This document shows, one piece after another, positions 37,180-48,488 of a DNA stretch of 64,000 nucleotides; position 1 is the stretch's first letter, and every line of letters begins with the position of its first letter. The position numbers and the translations under genes are program-made. Origin of the DNA: Excoecaria cochinchinensis (lineage: Eukaryota > Streptophyta > Magnoliopsida > Malpighiales > Euphorbiaceae); NCBI GenBank assembly GCA_947683425.1, contig CANTUQ010000050.1, positions 13,694,501 to 13,758,500 of the forward strand. Direction: 5' to 3'. The notes below the pieces were generated by a model. The model made no database searches, had not been told where the DNA came from, and worked only from the letters and a program-made list of their open reading frames with translations.

Positions 37180-37701
37180 TGTTGACAATTGTGGCAAATT
37201 CACACACAATTGTTGACTTGAGTTTTTTTTAGTAATCCCACATCGGGAAATAATGTTTTGGAGAAGGTTTGTTCATCTATATAAATAAACATTCTCATTT
37301 AGTTTTTCTCATCCCAGAATTGCCATCTTTCCTAAGGCAATAATTCTTTCTCTCTTTAGTAAATATTTCACTTGTATTATTTCTTTGAAATAGTGAAATA
37401 TAATTTGGTAGTATCCGAGGATGTAGGCATAATTAGCAGAATCTCGTTAAATTCTGGTGTTCTTTATTTGTCTATTTAATAGCTATTATCGGGTATATTG
37501 CTAGCAAATTATTGTGCTATTAAATTACTTAGGAAAATTCTGTCTAAGGAGATTGGATTTCAAGTGGAACCATTTGTGACCCCTCTAGTCTTTCCTGGGA
37601 ATTTTACCTTGTGTGATTTTTTAGTACAATCGTTTACGCTTTATTCACCTGTTCAATAGTGTTTGAGGTGATTTTGGTGGAAATTAACCCGAGTTTCCAC
37701 A
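37180..37701 (+). repeat. 5' LTR of the copia element
   Basis: Starts TGTTGACAATTGTGG and ends GAGTTTCCACA. It contains 17 bases (tctatttaatagctatt) that are absent from the 3' LTR. Confidence 0.93.
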
Positions 37702-37706
37702 ATAAT

Positions 37707-37719
37707 TGGTATCAGAGCC
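37707..37719 (+). other. primer binding site (initiator tRNA-Met)
   Basis: TGGTATCAGAGCC lies five bases after the 5' LTR and is the standard complement of the 3' end of the plant initiator methionine tRNA. Confidence 0.93.
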
Positions 37720-37840
37720 TAGGTTCTTTCTTAGTATGCTCTGTGGTTGCAGCGTAGTCTGATCTTCCACATCAAAAAAGATTTTTCCTTGGACTATTGG
37801 CATTCCGCATCGACAGCTATTGAATAGTAATTATAGCAAA

Positions 37841-39121
37841 ATGACAAATCCATCCACTTCTTCTTCCTGGTCCAATTTGATGGCAAATGGAAGAGTTATG
37901 GTGAAAATTTTTGAAGGTGCTGGTCATTTTGGCATGTGGCAAAGTGAGGTTCTAGACGCTCTCTTTCAGCAAGGTCTAGACATTGCCCTTGAAGAAAAGA
38001 AACCAGATAATGTTGATGAAAAAGAATGGAAGAGACTTAATCGTTTGGCATGTGGTACAATTCGATCGTGCCTTTCTAGAGAGCAAAAGTATGCTTTCTC
38101 GAAAGAAACTTCTACAAGTAAATTGATGAAGGCACTGGAGGAAAAATTCTTGAAAAAAAGCAATCAGAATAAGCTCTACATGAAGAAAAGACTGTTTCGT
38201 TTTAATTATATTTCGGGTACCATATTAAATGATCATATCACCAGTTTTAACCAGTTAGTTACTGATTTATTGAATATGGATGTGATATTTGAAGATGAAG
38301 ATCTGGCTTTGATGTTATTGGGATTGTTTCCTGAGGAGTTTGAGTTTCTTGAAACGACTCTACTTCATGGGAAGGCTGCTGTGAGTCTCAGTGAAGTTTG
38401 TGCTGTCTTGTATAGTTATAAACTGAGAAAGAAGGACAAGAAAGAAAGCACAAGTGGAGCTACAGAAGCTCTAGTAGTGAGAGGTCGGTCGCAGAGCCTG
38501 ACTAAAGGAAAGAATTGGAGATCGAAGTCGAGGTCCAAATTGGGCAAAGACGAATGTGCCTTTTGTCGAGAAAAAGGTCACTGGAAGAAAGATGGTCCTA
38601 AGCTGAAGTATAAGGGCAAACCTGATAAGGAAAAGACTGTTACAGATTCAAATGTAGCTGAGTGTAATGATGAAGACTCAGATTTCTCACTTGCTGTTAC
38701 ATCATTAACTAGCTCTTCTAGTGTATGGCTGCTTGATTCAAGCTGCAGTCATCATATGTGTCCCAATTGGGATTGGTTCTATGAATTTAGAGAACTAGAA
38801 GATAGAGTTGTTTATACAGCAAATGATATCTCTCTCACCACACATGGGATTGGTTCCATTCATTTAAAAATCCATGATGGATCAATCAGAATCCTGAAGG
38901 ATGTTCGTTATGTGCCTAGTTTGTCAAAGAATCTCATTTCAGTAGGAGCTCTAGAAGAAAAGAGTTTTGAGGTGCGAGCAAAAGGCAGAGTAATGAAGAT
39001 AATCTCTGGTGCACTTGTGGTGTTGAAGGGAATTCGAAAAAATAACAGATTGTACCACTACCAAGGTACTATTGTTATTGGCACAATAACAATGGCTTCT
39101 ACTGGTGAAAAGGAGTTATAA
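37841..39121 (+). CDS. copia gag-protease part, open but mutated at key residues
   Basis: Open from ATG 37841 to TAA 39121 (426 aa). It holds the UBN2-type gag domain (residues about 25-190), a CCHC knuckle region CAFCREKGHWKKDGPK in which the last cysteine is replaced by glycine, and the protease start WLLDSSCSHHMC in which the catalytic Asp-Ser/Thr-Gly triad reads DSS. The two substitutions suggest that neither nucleocapsid binding nor protease would work. The frame then ends in two stops in the pre-integrase spacer. Intact relatives would run on into pol. Confidence 0.85.
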   Translation: MTNPSTSSSWSNLMANGRVMVKIFEGAGHFGMWQSEVLDALFQQGLDIALEEKKPDNVDEKEWKRLNRLACGTIRSCLSREQKYAFSKETSTSKLMKALEEKFLKKSNQNKLYMKKRLFRFNYISGTILNDHITSFNQLVTDLLNMDVIFEDEDLALMLLGLFPEEFEFLETTLLHGKAAVSLSEVCAVLYSYKLRKKDKKESTSGATEALVVRGRSQSLTKGKNWRSKSRSKLGKDECAFCREKGHWKKDGPKLKYKGKPDKEKTVTDSNVAECNDEDSDFSLAVTSLTSSSSVWLLDSSCSHHMCPNWDWFYEFRELEDRVVYTANDISLTTHGIGSIHLKIHDGSIRILKDVRYVPSLSKNLISVGALEEKSFEVRAKGRVMKIISGALVVLKGIRKNNRLYHYQGTIVIGTITMASTGEKEL

Positions 39122-39139
39122 GCAACCGGGTTATAGCAT

Positions 39140-41826
39140 ATGCGCTTGGGGCATGCAGGTGAAAAATTCTTGAATCTCTTGGTGAAACAAGAATTATTGA
39201 AAGGAGTTCAGACTTGTAAATTGGATTTTTGCGAGCACTGTGTCAAAGGGAAAAAGACAAGGGTAAAATTTGGAACGATAATCAACGAAACTAAGGGTAT
39301 TTTGGACTATGTTCATTCTAATGTGTAGAGACCTTCCAAGACGGCTTCTTTGGGAGGAAACCACTACTATGTGACCTTTGTTGATGATTTTTCCCGAAGA
39401 GTTTGGGTGTATACTATGAAGACTAAGGATGAAGTGCTAGGAGTTTTCCTTAAATGGAAAAAGATGATGGAAACTCAAACAGGCCAAAGGATCAAGCATT
39501 TCCGTACAGATAATGGCGAAGAATATAGGAGTGATCCATTTATGAAGGTGTGTAAAGATGACGGCATTGCTAGACACTTCACAATCAGAAATACACCACA
39601 ACAAAATGGGGTGGCAGAACGTATGAACCGGACATTACTGGAGAAAGTTCGGTGTATGTTGTCCAATGCTGGGTTGGGCAGAGAATTTTGGGCTGAAGCT
39701 GTTACGTATGCTTGACATCTCATTAATCGCCTACCATCTAGTGTTATTAGTGGTAAAACGCCATTGGAGAAATGGTTTGGAAAACCTGCTACAGATTATA
39801 ATTCCTTACATGTGTTTAGTTTCACTACATATAATCACATTAAGGAATCGAAGTTTGATCCACGTGCAAAGATAGCAATTTTCATGGGGATCACCTTTGG
39901 TGTGAAAGGAAATCGACTTTGGTGCCCAGAGTCAAAGAAAATAATCTTTAGCAGGGATGTTACCTTTGATGAATCTACCATGTTGAGAAAGGTGACAAAT
40001 AAAAGTGTTAAGCAGACAGATGGTACTCCAAAACAGGTAGAGTTTGAAAGGAAAATTGTTAGCCCAGCAAATGATGAAACAAATGCAGAAACTCCTATGG
40101 TAGATGAGGAGTCAGATGAAGAAGAGGTTTTAACCCAAGAACCTCCACAGCAACCTAAATCAATTGCATTAAGTAAGCCAACGAGGATAATCAAAAAGCC
40201 TGCTCGCTATGTTGATATGGTGGCTTACGCATTCCAAATTGCAAATGATAACATTCCTACCACTTATAATGAAGCAGTTAAAAGTTCAAAAATAGAGAAG
40301 TGGAGGAAAGCCATAAATGATGAAATGCAGTCCTTTTATAAAAATCATACGTGAAAGTTAGCTAGTCTTCCAAAGGGAAAGAAGGCAATTGGGTGCAAAT
40401 GGGTATATGCAAAGAAAGATGAATTTCCTGACAAGGATGATGTGCGCTACAAAGCAAGGCTGGTGGCTAAAGGCTACGCTTAGACGGAGGGAATTGACTA
40501 TAATGAAGTTTTTTCTCCAGTTGTAAAACATTCCTCCATTCAAATTTTGTTAGCTTTAGTAGCATAATTGGATATGGAACTAGTTCAGTTGGATGTAAAA
40601 ATTGCAGTTTTACATGGAGACTTGGAGGAGAAAATCTATATGGTTCAGCCCGAAGGATTTAAAGTTGTTGGAAAAGAGAATATGGTGTGCAAGATTGAAA
40701 AATCATTGTACGGATTGAAGCAATCTCCGAGACAGTGCTACAAATGATTTGATAAGTTTATGATAGGGCAAAAGTACACAAGAAGCAAATATGATCATTG
40801 TGTGTATTTGCGCAAGCTACAAGATGGATCCTACATATATCTTCTTCTTTATGTTGATGATATGTTGATAGCTTCAAAGAGTCTGATAGAGATTGAGAAG
40901 TTAAAGACTCAGTTGAACAGGGAGTTTGAAATGAAAGATCTAGGTGAAGCCAAGAAGATTCTCGGTATGAAGATAAGCAGAGATAGGGAATTGAGGAGAC
41001 TTTGTTTGACTCAGAAACAGTATCTGAGAAAAGTGCTAAAACGTTTTGGCATGAATAAAAAGTCAAAACCTGTTAGTACTCCTCTTGCTTCTCATTTGAA
41101 GCTCTGTGCATCTTTGTCTCCAAAGAATGAAGCAGAACGGGAATACATGGCAAAAGTACCATATGCAAATACAGTTGGTAGCTTGATATATGCTATGGTG
41201 TGTACAAGGCCTGATATTTCACAGGCAGTTGGGGTTGTGAGCAGGTATATGCATGATCCTAGAAAGGAGCACTAGCAAACTGTGAAATGGATTCTGCGGT
41301 ACATTCTGAACACTATAGATATTGGTTTGGTATTTCAGCGGAATGATCAAGATGGTCAATATGTAGTTGGATATTGTGATTCCGACTATGCTAGTGATTT
41401 GGACAAACGGCGATCAACTACTGGTTATGTGTTTACTCTTACGAAGGCACCGGTTAGTTGGAAGTCTACTTTACAGTCAACAGTTGCTTTGTCCACTATG
41501 GAGGTAAAGTATATGGCAGTTACAGAGACTGTGAATGAGGCAATTTGGCTTCAAGGGTTGCTTGGTGAATTAGGGGTTCAACAGAAGCACATCAAAGTGC
41601 ATTGTGATAGTCAGAGTGTTATTCTTTTGGCAAAGAACCAAGTTTATCATGTAAGGACGAAGCATATCGATGTTCGTTATCACTTTGTATGAGAGGTTCT
41701 GGAAGAAGGTGGAGTAACAAACCAGAAGATTAGGACCACTGAGAATCCTGCTGATATGTTCACAAAAGTGGTGACTGCGGTCAAGTTGCAACATTGTTTG
41801 GACTTGATCAATATTGTTAAAAGTTG
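39140..41826 (+). pseudogene. copia pol (integrase, RT, RNase H) with many in-frame stops
   Basis: One reading frame carries GAG-pre-integrase (MRLGHAGEKFL), integrase core (FVDDFSRRVWVY, FRTDNGEEY, TPQQNGVAERMNR), RT (CKWVYAKK, SLYGLKQSPRQ, YVDDML) and RNase H (YCDSDYASD, SWKSTLQSTVALSTMEVKY, TKHIDVRYHF). Stops interrupt it near 39327, 39713, 40354, 40482, 40564, 40746, 41273 and 41690. Most are single-base changes of Trp, Cys, Gln or Glu-type codons. The element can no longer make pol. Confidence 0.9.
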
Positions 41827-41917
41827 AAATTGGGCGCTTTGAAACGCATATAGTGACACTACTAAAGTTGAATTTTGTGAGAGATTTTAAGAAGTGGAAT
41901 TTGCCAAGGTGGAGATT

Positions 41918-42423
41918 TATTGACAATTGTGGCAAATTCACACACAATTGTTGACTTGAGTTTTTTTTTAGTAATCCCACATCAGGAAAACAATGTTTTA
42001 GAGAAGGTTTGTTCATCTATATAAATAAACCTTCTCATTTAGTTTTTCTCATCCCAGAATTGCCATCTTTCCTAAGGCAATAATTCTTTCTTTCTTTAGT
42101 AAATATTTCACTTGTATTATTTTTTTGAAAAAGTGAAATATAATTTGGTAGTGTCTGAGGATGTAGGCATAATTGGCCGAATCTCATTAAATTCTGGTGT
42201 TCTTTATTTGTCGGGTATATTGCTAGTAAATTATTGTGCTATTAAATTACTTAGAAAAATTCTATTTAAGGAGATTGGGTTTTAAGTGGGACCATTTGTG
42301 ACCCCTTCAGTCTTTTCTGGTAATTTTACCTTGTGTGATTTTTCTGTACAATCGTTTACACTTTATTCACCTGCTCAATAGTATTCGAAGTGAATTTGGT
42401 AGAAATTAACCCGAGTTTCCACA
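41918..42423 (+). repeat. 3' LTR of the copia element
   Basis: Preceded by the purine-rich aaggtggagat (polypurine tract). It starts TATTGACAATTGTGG, with the canonical TG changed to TA, and ends GAGTTTCCACA next to the ACAAC duplication. Confidence 0.93.
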
Positions 42424-42572
42424 ACAACAACTCCAGCCCCAATTTCTGAGCAGACTAGGGCAAGGGTTAACTTGGACCCCAAATTTCTACATAGATTGTC
42501 TTCTAAATTCGAGTTTATATATATTCAATGAATTATGAAATTAGGTTAATGGAGATAAATTAAGTTAATGGA

Positions 42573-43513
42573 GCCATAGTCTTCGCCTTCTTATCCCATG
42601 GATTCCACACCACTAAATGCAAGATAGAGAGACAATGTATGGTGAATTCTAGATACCATATAGGATAGCAATTCTGCTAAGAATCTGAAATAATTTGATT
42701 TTACTAGAATTTAAAGCTAAGTCAAATTGTTTGAAGTTCGATGCCATTCGAAAATGTAGCCCCTCCAGTTTCAAATCAGCTAATTCTCCTATATACGACT
42801 GTGAAAATGTTGGCTTGATTGACTATACTAATTTATGTAAAAAGAACTGAGTAGGTTCTGGTAAAAGTGCAGCTAGTTTTAGCTGCATATAGGCTTGTGA
42901 AGTCTTATCAAACCAAACAATTGTATTGTACTAGCCGATAAATGAAGTAACTTGATGGCACAAGGCACTATGACAAGTGAACACAGTAATCTTGCCTTGT
43001 GGCTTTAGTCTTCATATGTGGAAAGAAAGCTCCAAAGTACTAGACGTGTTTTATAATTTGTGGAAGGGAAGTGCTCTAAACCCTCAGAATCCCCAGTCAG
43101 CGCACCACCCATTTTAAATGATTTCCCTACCTTTGTGTCAGAGGAAATGTTAAAGAGTTCCACTGACCTTAGTATACATGGTTCTTAAAACAAGATCTGT
43201 CAAATGCACGTGAGAAATGTAGAGATCTTACCAGCATCTGGAAGTCCATCTTTGCACAGTACAAATGTTCTCTTCGTTTCATGATCCAGGATTGCTATCT
43301 TTGTGGGAGTGCTAAGGTATATCTTGTCAATCTGGATGATGATAAAAGCATAAATTAAAGCCTTAACATTAAATAATTGAGTAATCGAGGACATTCACTG
43401 GTCCTATTTACCTCTAACTCAAACGTTATCGCATCCCCTTGCTCAGTAAAACGTTCCTTATTCTGTAGGTTGTCCAGATAATCAAGTGTCTCCAATCCTT
43501 CAACCCGAACTTA
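42573..43513 (-). pseudogene. glucose-6-phosphate 1-epimerase, copy B (truncated)
   Basis: Minus-strand exon remains are 43412-43513, 43232-43331 and 42573-42612. The first carries VEGLETLDYLDNLQNKERF in frame, so it keeps the base that copy A lost, but its acceptor reads TTTTCAAT instead of TTTTCAG. The second encodes IDKIYLSTPTKIAI and GLPDA and has a good GTAAG donor. The third, VVWNPWDKKAKTMA, stops abruptly at 42573 where the homology to copy A ends. The intron sequence to about 44150 is also shared with copy A. The two copies are therefore a tandem duplication, each dead in a different way. Confidence 0.82.
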
Positions 43514-44155
43514 ATTGAAAATATGTCAAGAACTATACGTTATGCCAAAAATAAAGGCATGTCATTAGAGAAACCTTACAGCAATTTCTTTATCGGAGTA
43601 TCAGCATATGATCAATAGTTCATCAGAACACAACAGGCAGATGCAGAGCTTTAGAAATCTTAATAACAAATCAAGAGTTAGCAGTGGACATAAAAACTAC
43701 AAATATTTATAGGTCCAATTGACCAAGAGTTCGATTAAAATGTGATTGTGTCCCATCTATTATCTGCCATGTGAACATCACCGTGGACAATGGTTCAATT
43801 GGTAAAAGAAGAAAAACCAAAGGGGATTCTTAATGTAAATCCAGCATCAAACACAAATTGGACACATGCATTTGAGAGGGCCACTCTGCCCACATCATCA
43901 AGGCCACAGAAGTCAAGTGTTCAAGGATTTTGGAAGTGAAGGGAATGGGGAAATAACGACTTCAGTATGGATCCAGAATCCGATTAAGGTGGCCTGAGCA
44001 GTTCTAGGCATTCCTGAGATTACATATGAGATTTGGCTGTGAGATAGTGTAAGAAAGAACTGATAACGGATAAGCATTACAAATTCGAGAACAGACATTT
44101 AAAAGCAGACCCCACACCTGCAGCCCTAATATCTGAGTAGAATGGGGCAAGGGTA

Positions 44156-45195
44156 TGTTGAAAAATTGATTCAAAATCATTATTTTTTATATAGTGACTA
44201 AATTAGTAAATTTTATTTTAGCATGTTTTTGTTAATTGTTATTTAGTTAGTGGAGTTAATGATGTTAGTGGAGTTAATGGTGTTAGTATAATTAGTGGAT
44301 TAATGGAGTTATGGGTTAGTGGAATTAGTTGAATTAGTGGGTTAGTGGCCTAATTTTATGGTTTCAATGTAAGCCTATAAATAGGCATATGTAATTAGTT
44401 TTTGTTGGAAACGAAATTGATGTTATTGATCCTAGGAAATTTCCCAACAGTGGTATCAGAGCCATTTTTGATCACGGGTTTGTGAAAAAAAAATTGAGAG
44501 AAAACAAGTGAATATCCATATTAAAATGGCCTCAAATACTTTTCCTTTAACTTCACCTCCCATCTTCACATGAGAAAATTACCAATTATGGGCTGTGAAA
44601 ATGCAAACATATTTACAGTCATTTGATTTGTGTGATGTGGTTGAGAATGACAGTGAAGTTCCACCATTGCCAGCGCATCCAACTTCAGCTCAAATTAAGA
44701 GTCACAATGAAAAAAAAGTCAAGAGGTTCAAAGCGAAAACTTGTTTGTACTCTTCAGTTTCTGAAGTAATTTTCACAAATATCATGGCGTGCGAGACTCC
44801 AAAAGAGGTATGGAATTTGTTAAGAAATGAGGATTTAGGTAATGACAAAACAAAATTTATGCAGATTTTGAATCTTAAAAGAGAATTTATGATTTAAACG
44901 ATGAACAAATATGAAGGAATTAAAGAGTATGTTAACAAACTCATGGCAATTGTTAACAAAATCAGATTGTTTGGTGAAGAGTTTCCTGATGATAGAATTG
45001 TTGAAAAAATTTTTGTGAGTTTGCCTGAAAAGTTTGAGTCAAAAATCTCTTCACTTAAAGATTCAAAAGACCTTTCAAAAATAACAGTTGCAGAATTAAT
45101 TAATGCATTGCAAGATATGGAGTAAAGAATAGCAATTAGAGATGAGAAGCCAATGGAGGGAGCCTATATTGCTAAAACAACACACAAGTCATCAT
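44156..45195 (+). mobile_element. truncated second copia element: 5' LTR, PBS and gag
   Basis: The LTR (44156-44451, TGTTGAAAAA to TTTCCCAACA) is followed after one base by the primer site TGGTATCAGAGCC (44453-44465). Next is a gag of the UBN2 type with three in-frame stops: MASNTFPLTSPP, NYQLWAVKMQTYL, ETPKEVWNLL, PEKFESKISSL and ELINALQDME. The match breaks at about 45195, where sequence of unit R takes over inside gag. Protease, integrase, RT and the 3' LTR are missing and no target duplication is left on the right. Confidence 0.87.
44531..45124 (+). pseudogene. copia gag remnant
   Basis: Reads from ATG 44526 through stops near 44571, 44895 and 45122 in a single frame, so these are point mutations and not frameshifts. 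The protein is a copia-type gag (DUF4219/UBN2-like). It ends before any zinc knuckle. Confidence 0.75.
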
Positions 45196-47110
45196 CGGCA
45201 TTAAAAATAAAATAGTGCTTTCTTCCTTTTTATTTTGGTAATAATCGTATTTACATTTTTAAAGGAGACTTGACATGTTTAATTTGTCTTGTCAGGAGGA
45301 GGAGACTTTAGCTTTTATTTTATTTATTTGTTTTTTTAAAAGGTAACAACGAGAAGAGACTTGACTTAGTAAAAGTGAAAAATGTGAAAATTTCGATATT
45401 GAGGTGATGAAAACTGGCAATAAAACTGTTGTATCCAACATAAGTAGGCCACATTAATTTTACAAAAATTTGTATCATTTGGATCCACTGCTCAACTTTT
45501 TATTTATTTTTACTTTTTAATTAAAAAAATCCATTTTCTATTGTAAAAGTTTTTTTAATGAACTCTTCTTTAATTGTGCCAAAAAATGTGAAAATGTTTT
45601 TAAAAAATAAAAATTAATAAAAATATAAAAATAAGGTATTATAGTGCATCATAACAACTTGTTTATAAAATAAAATAAAAAAATCCAAGCATTATTTTAA
45701 TATATTAATGCATGTGCAAAAAAAAAAATGGCTCTTCTTAGAATAGAAATGGAGTAATTCTTTATATATATATATAAAGAAATGGAGTAATTTGCTACGT
45801 TATCCCTAATTAATCTATGTGTGCACCATGTATATGTATATACCACCATCTTATCTCCTTCCATCTGCATTTCATAAACATTAAAGTTAAAATAATACTT
45901 TCTTTCTTTTTTGGTGATCACAAGAATAGAAAATCATGCAATATCATAATCGTATTAATTTTTATTTTTTGTACTAATAAACAAAATTATCTGTTTTTTT
46001 TTATATGCTGATAACATAAATTATTTTTCTTTTACCAAATACTTATAATATTTTTTCTATCATTCATTAGTATTAGGAATTAATAACTGGCTATCAATTA
46101 ACACAAATCGCTAGCTAAACGGTTTTTAAATATGAAAAAAGGTGATTATTTCATAATTGTGTATTATCCATTATGTTTGTCTTTCTCATAAATTTTCTTG
46201 TTAAAAAAAAGTATGATAAGGGATGTTCGAATGACATTAGATACAATTAATATTCTTTGAATTTTTCATAATAAAATTGTGATACTAACCATTTAAAGAA
46301 AAAGAGAAATTATACACTAATTGATTGTTATATTCAAAGCTCAAACACAGCCGACGTATAAATTACTGACTTCCATTATTGAGTTGATCAGAATTTGAGG
46401 AAAGATTCATTTCACCACAAATCACATTTTTATTCACTTAGGCCGCCATACATACGATATTTACACTCTGATTTCTCCTGCCACGCAATCAATTGTGTTA
46501 TGTTTTATTTATTTATTTTATTGAAGAATATTGTGTTCTATTTTTACTTTGAGTTTTCATAGGGACGTGCAAATTATACACAATTAATATGGATTATTAG
46601 ATTAAAAAATAATATATATATATATTTTTTTTTATTTTTATCTAGCAATTTATAGGGATCGTACTGTGAATCTAGTAGGGGCGAACAAAATCAGAATCAA
46701 ACCGAAAAATCCAATAGAACCAAACTGAAAATATATTTTAATTGAGTAAGCTAGGATTAGGTCAAAAATTATATGAAAGTTCAGATTTCAGATTATTTAG
46801 GACGAATTGTTCGGATTTTGGGGTGTAGCTTGAATTTGTTTTTATTTTTAATTTATATTTTTCTTTTGAGAATATAATTGTTTTTCTAAAATAAAACGTA
46901 GTTGTTGACTTGTGGAATTAAAGTAAGTGAGAGAATTTTAAGAAAGAAAATTTTATCTTAGGGTCATGAAGAGGGTGGAATGGCTGGCTATATAAATATC
47001 AAAATTTTAAAAAAAGAAAAATTGTCCTTCTAAATTGTAATTTTGGTAAATTTAAAATACTATTTAATGCATACTTTTCAATTTTACCTCTTCATATAAT
47101 TTCAACAAAA
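45196..47110. repeat. duplicated unit R, copy 3
   Basis: Carries cattaaaaataaaatagtgc (start), gacatgtttaatttgtctt, cataagtagg, gtgcatcataacaacttg, tattaatgcatgtg, the aaacggtttttaaatatgaaaa block and the promoter-like tail with ggctatataaatatc at 46985. An unrelated insertion is present at about 46310-46880. No gene is encoded. Confidence 0.75.
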
Positions 47111-47149
47111 CATTTAGTAATTTAATTAATAGAGAACATTTTAATCTAT

Positions 47150-47540
47150 TCATAATTTCTTACTTTCTTGATCAATGTGGTTGTGGCTGTCAATTATGTT
47201 TGTCTAGGATCAAGCTTCCTTCCGGTGCCAAGAAAGTTGTACCAAGCGGATACCGAGCGATGGTTGGTCAAGTTGCCGGTGGAGGTAGGACGGAGAAGCC
47301 TCTACTGAAGGCTGGAAATCTTTGTTATGTTTTTGCAAAATTCATATATCCTCAATGCATGAATTAGTGTCTTCGGAAAATTAAAACTAAACTTGATTGC
47401 ATAAATTAAAGAATTTAGGTTGTTTTTTCATTCATTTCTATGTTCCTATCAGTTCACTTGTTATGCTTTTTAAATTTTTTAATGCAATATGCATTTGTAT
47501 TTATAATTTATAAAATTAACTCTACAATACATTATAATTA
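47150..47540 (+). pseudogene. RPL8 fragment: intron end, part of exon 2 and joined 3' flank
   Basis: Bases 47150-47319 match 18530-18680 of RPL8, including the splice acceptor and the start of exon 2 (IKLPSGAKKVVPSG ... KPLLKAGN). The next segment matches 19061-19097 and then 19299 onwards. Two internal deletions therefore remove the rest of exon 2 with the stop and part of the 3' flank. The junctions carry the shared pentamers gaaat and ctcaa. A 13-bp insertion sits before the acceptor. It is a local DNA duplication, not a processed copy, because intron sequence is present. Confidence 0.9.
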
Positions 47541-48488
47541 AAATATTTTTTTTCCTAATCAAAAGGCTAGAAAATCTTGTAAAATCATAATCATAATTAT
47601 GTTTTTGAAAGAGACTTAACATGTTTAATTTGTCTTGTTGGGAGGAGGAGATTTTTGCTTTTATTTTATTTAATTTTTTTTTAAAGGAAAGACTTGATTA
47701 TGTGAAAGTGAAGGATGTAAAATTTCGATATTAAGGGTGATGAAAGCGAGTAATAAAATTTATTGTATCTAGCATAAGTGGGTCCTAATTTGTACAAAAA
47801 TTGGCAGTGTCAGTGCCGGTTTCTGTCACTAGGACCCACTATTTAGTTTTATCTATTTCTATTTTTTAATAATAAAAAAATGAACACAGCATTTTCTATT
47901 GTAAAAGTTTTTTTCACGACCTCTTCTTTAATTGTGCCCAAAGATGTGAAAATATTTTAGAAAAATAAAAATTAATAATAGGATAAAATTAAGGATTTAT
48001 TTTTATAAAAAATATAAAAATAAGTATCATAGTGCATCATAATAACTTGTTTATAAAAATAAAATAATCCAAACATTATTTTAATATATTAATACATGTG
48101 AAAAAGTAGCTTTTCTTAGAATAGGAATCCCTAAACTATACGGACTTTAAATATGAAAAAGTTGATTTTTGCGTATTTGCGTTATCCATTATGTTTATCT
48201 TTCTCTTACATTTTCTATGTAATAAAAATAGTTGTTGGCCAGTGGAATTAAAGTAAGAGAGAGAATTGTAAGAAAGAAAATTTTGTTTTGCGGTCAAGAT
48301 GGGGTGGAATTGGTTGCTACATAAATATCAAAATTTGTCCGGTCCCATTAAATTGTCAATTTTTGGAAGAAGAAAAAAATTTGTTCCACCAAATTTTCAT
48401 TTTAATAAATTTAAATACTATCATTCAATGCATATTTTTCAATTTTATCCATTCATATAATTTTAATAAAACATTTAATAATTTACAA
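47541..48488. repeat. duplicated unit R, copy 4
   Basis: Starts within the unit at the aaaggctagaaaatcttg block and continues through tgtttaatttgtcttgttggg, cataagtgggtcc, gtgcatcataataacttg and tattaatacatgtg, to the promoter-like tail (gctacataaatatc at 48316, TATA lost). Confidence 0.75.

Larger units (their letters stand above)
37180..42423 (+). mobile_element. complete but decayed Ty1/copia element with both LTRs
   Basis: LTRs are 37180-37701 and 41918-42423, flanked by a perfect 5-bp target duplication ACAAC (37175-37179 and 42424-42428). The 5' LTR starts TG and ends CA; the 3' LTR starts TA by mutation. Each holds a ctatataaata box. The LTRs differ at about 7% of positions by eye and by a 17-bp deletion in the 3' copy, so the insertion is not recent. 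Internal order gag, protease, integrase, RT, RNase H matches copia; the motif style resembles Tnt1/Tork elements. Confidence 0.95.
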
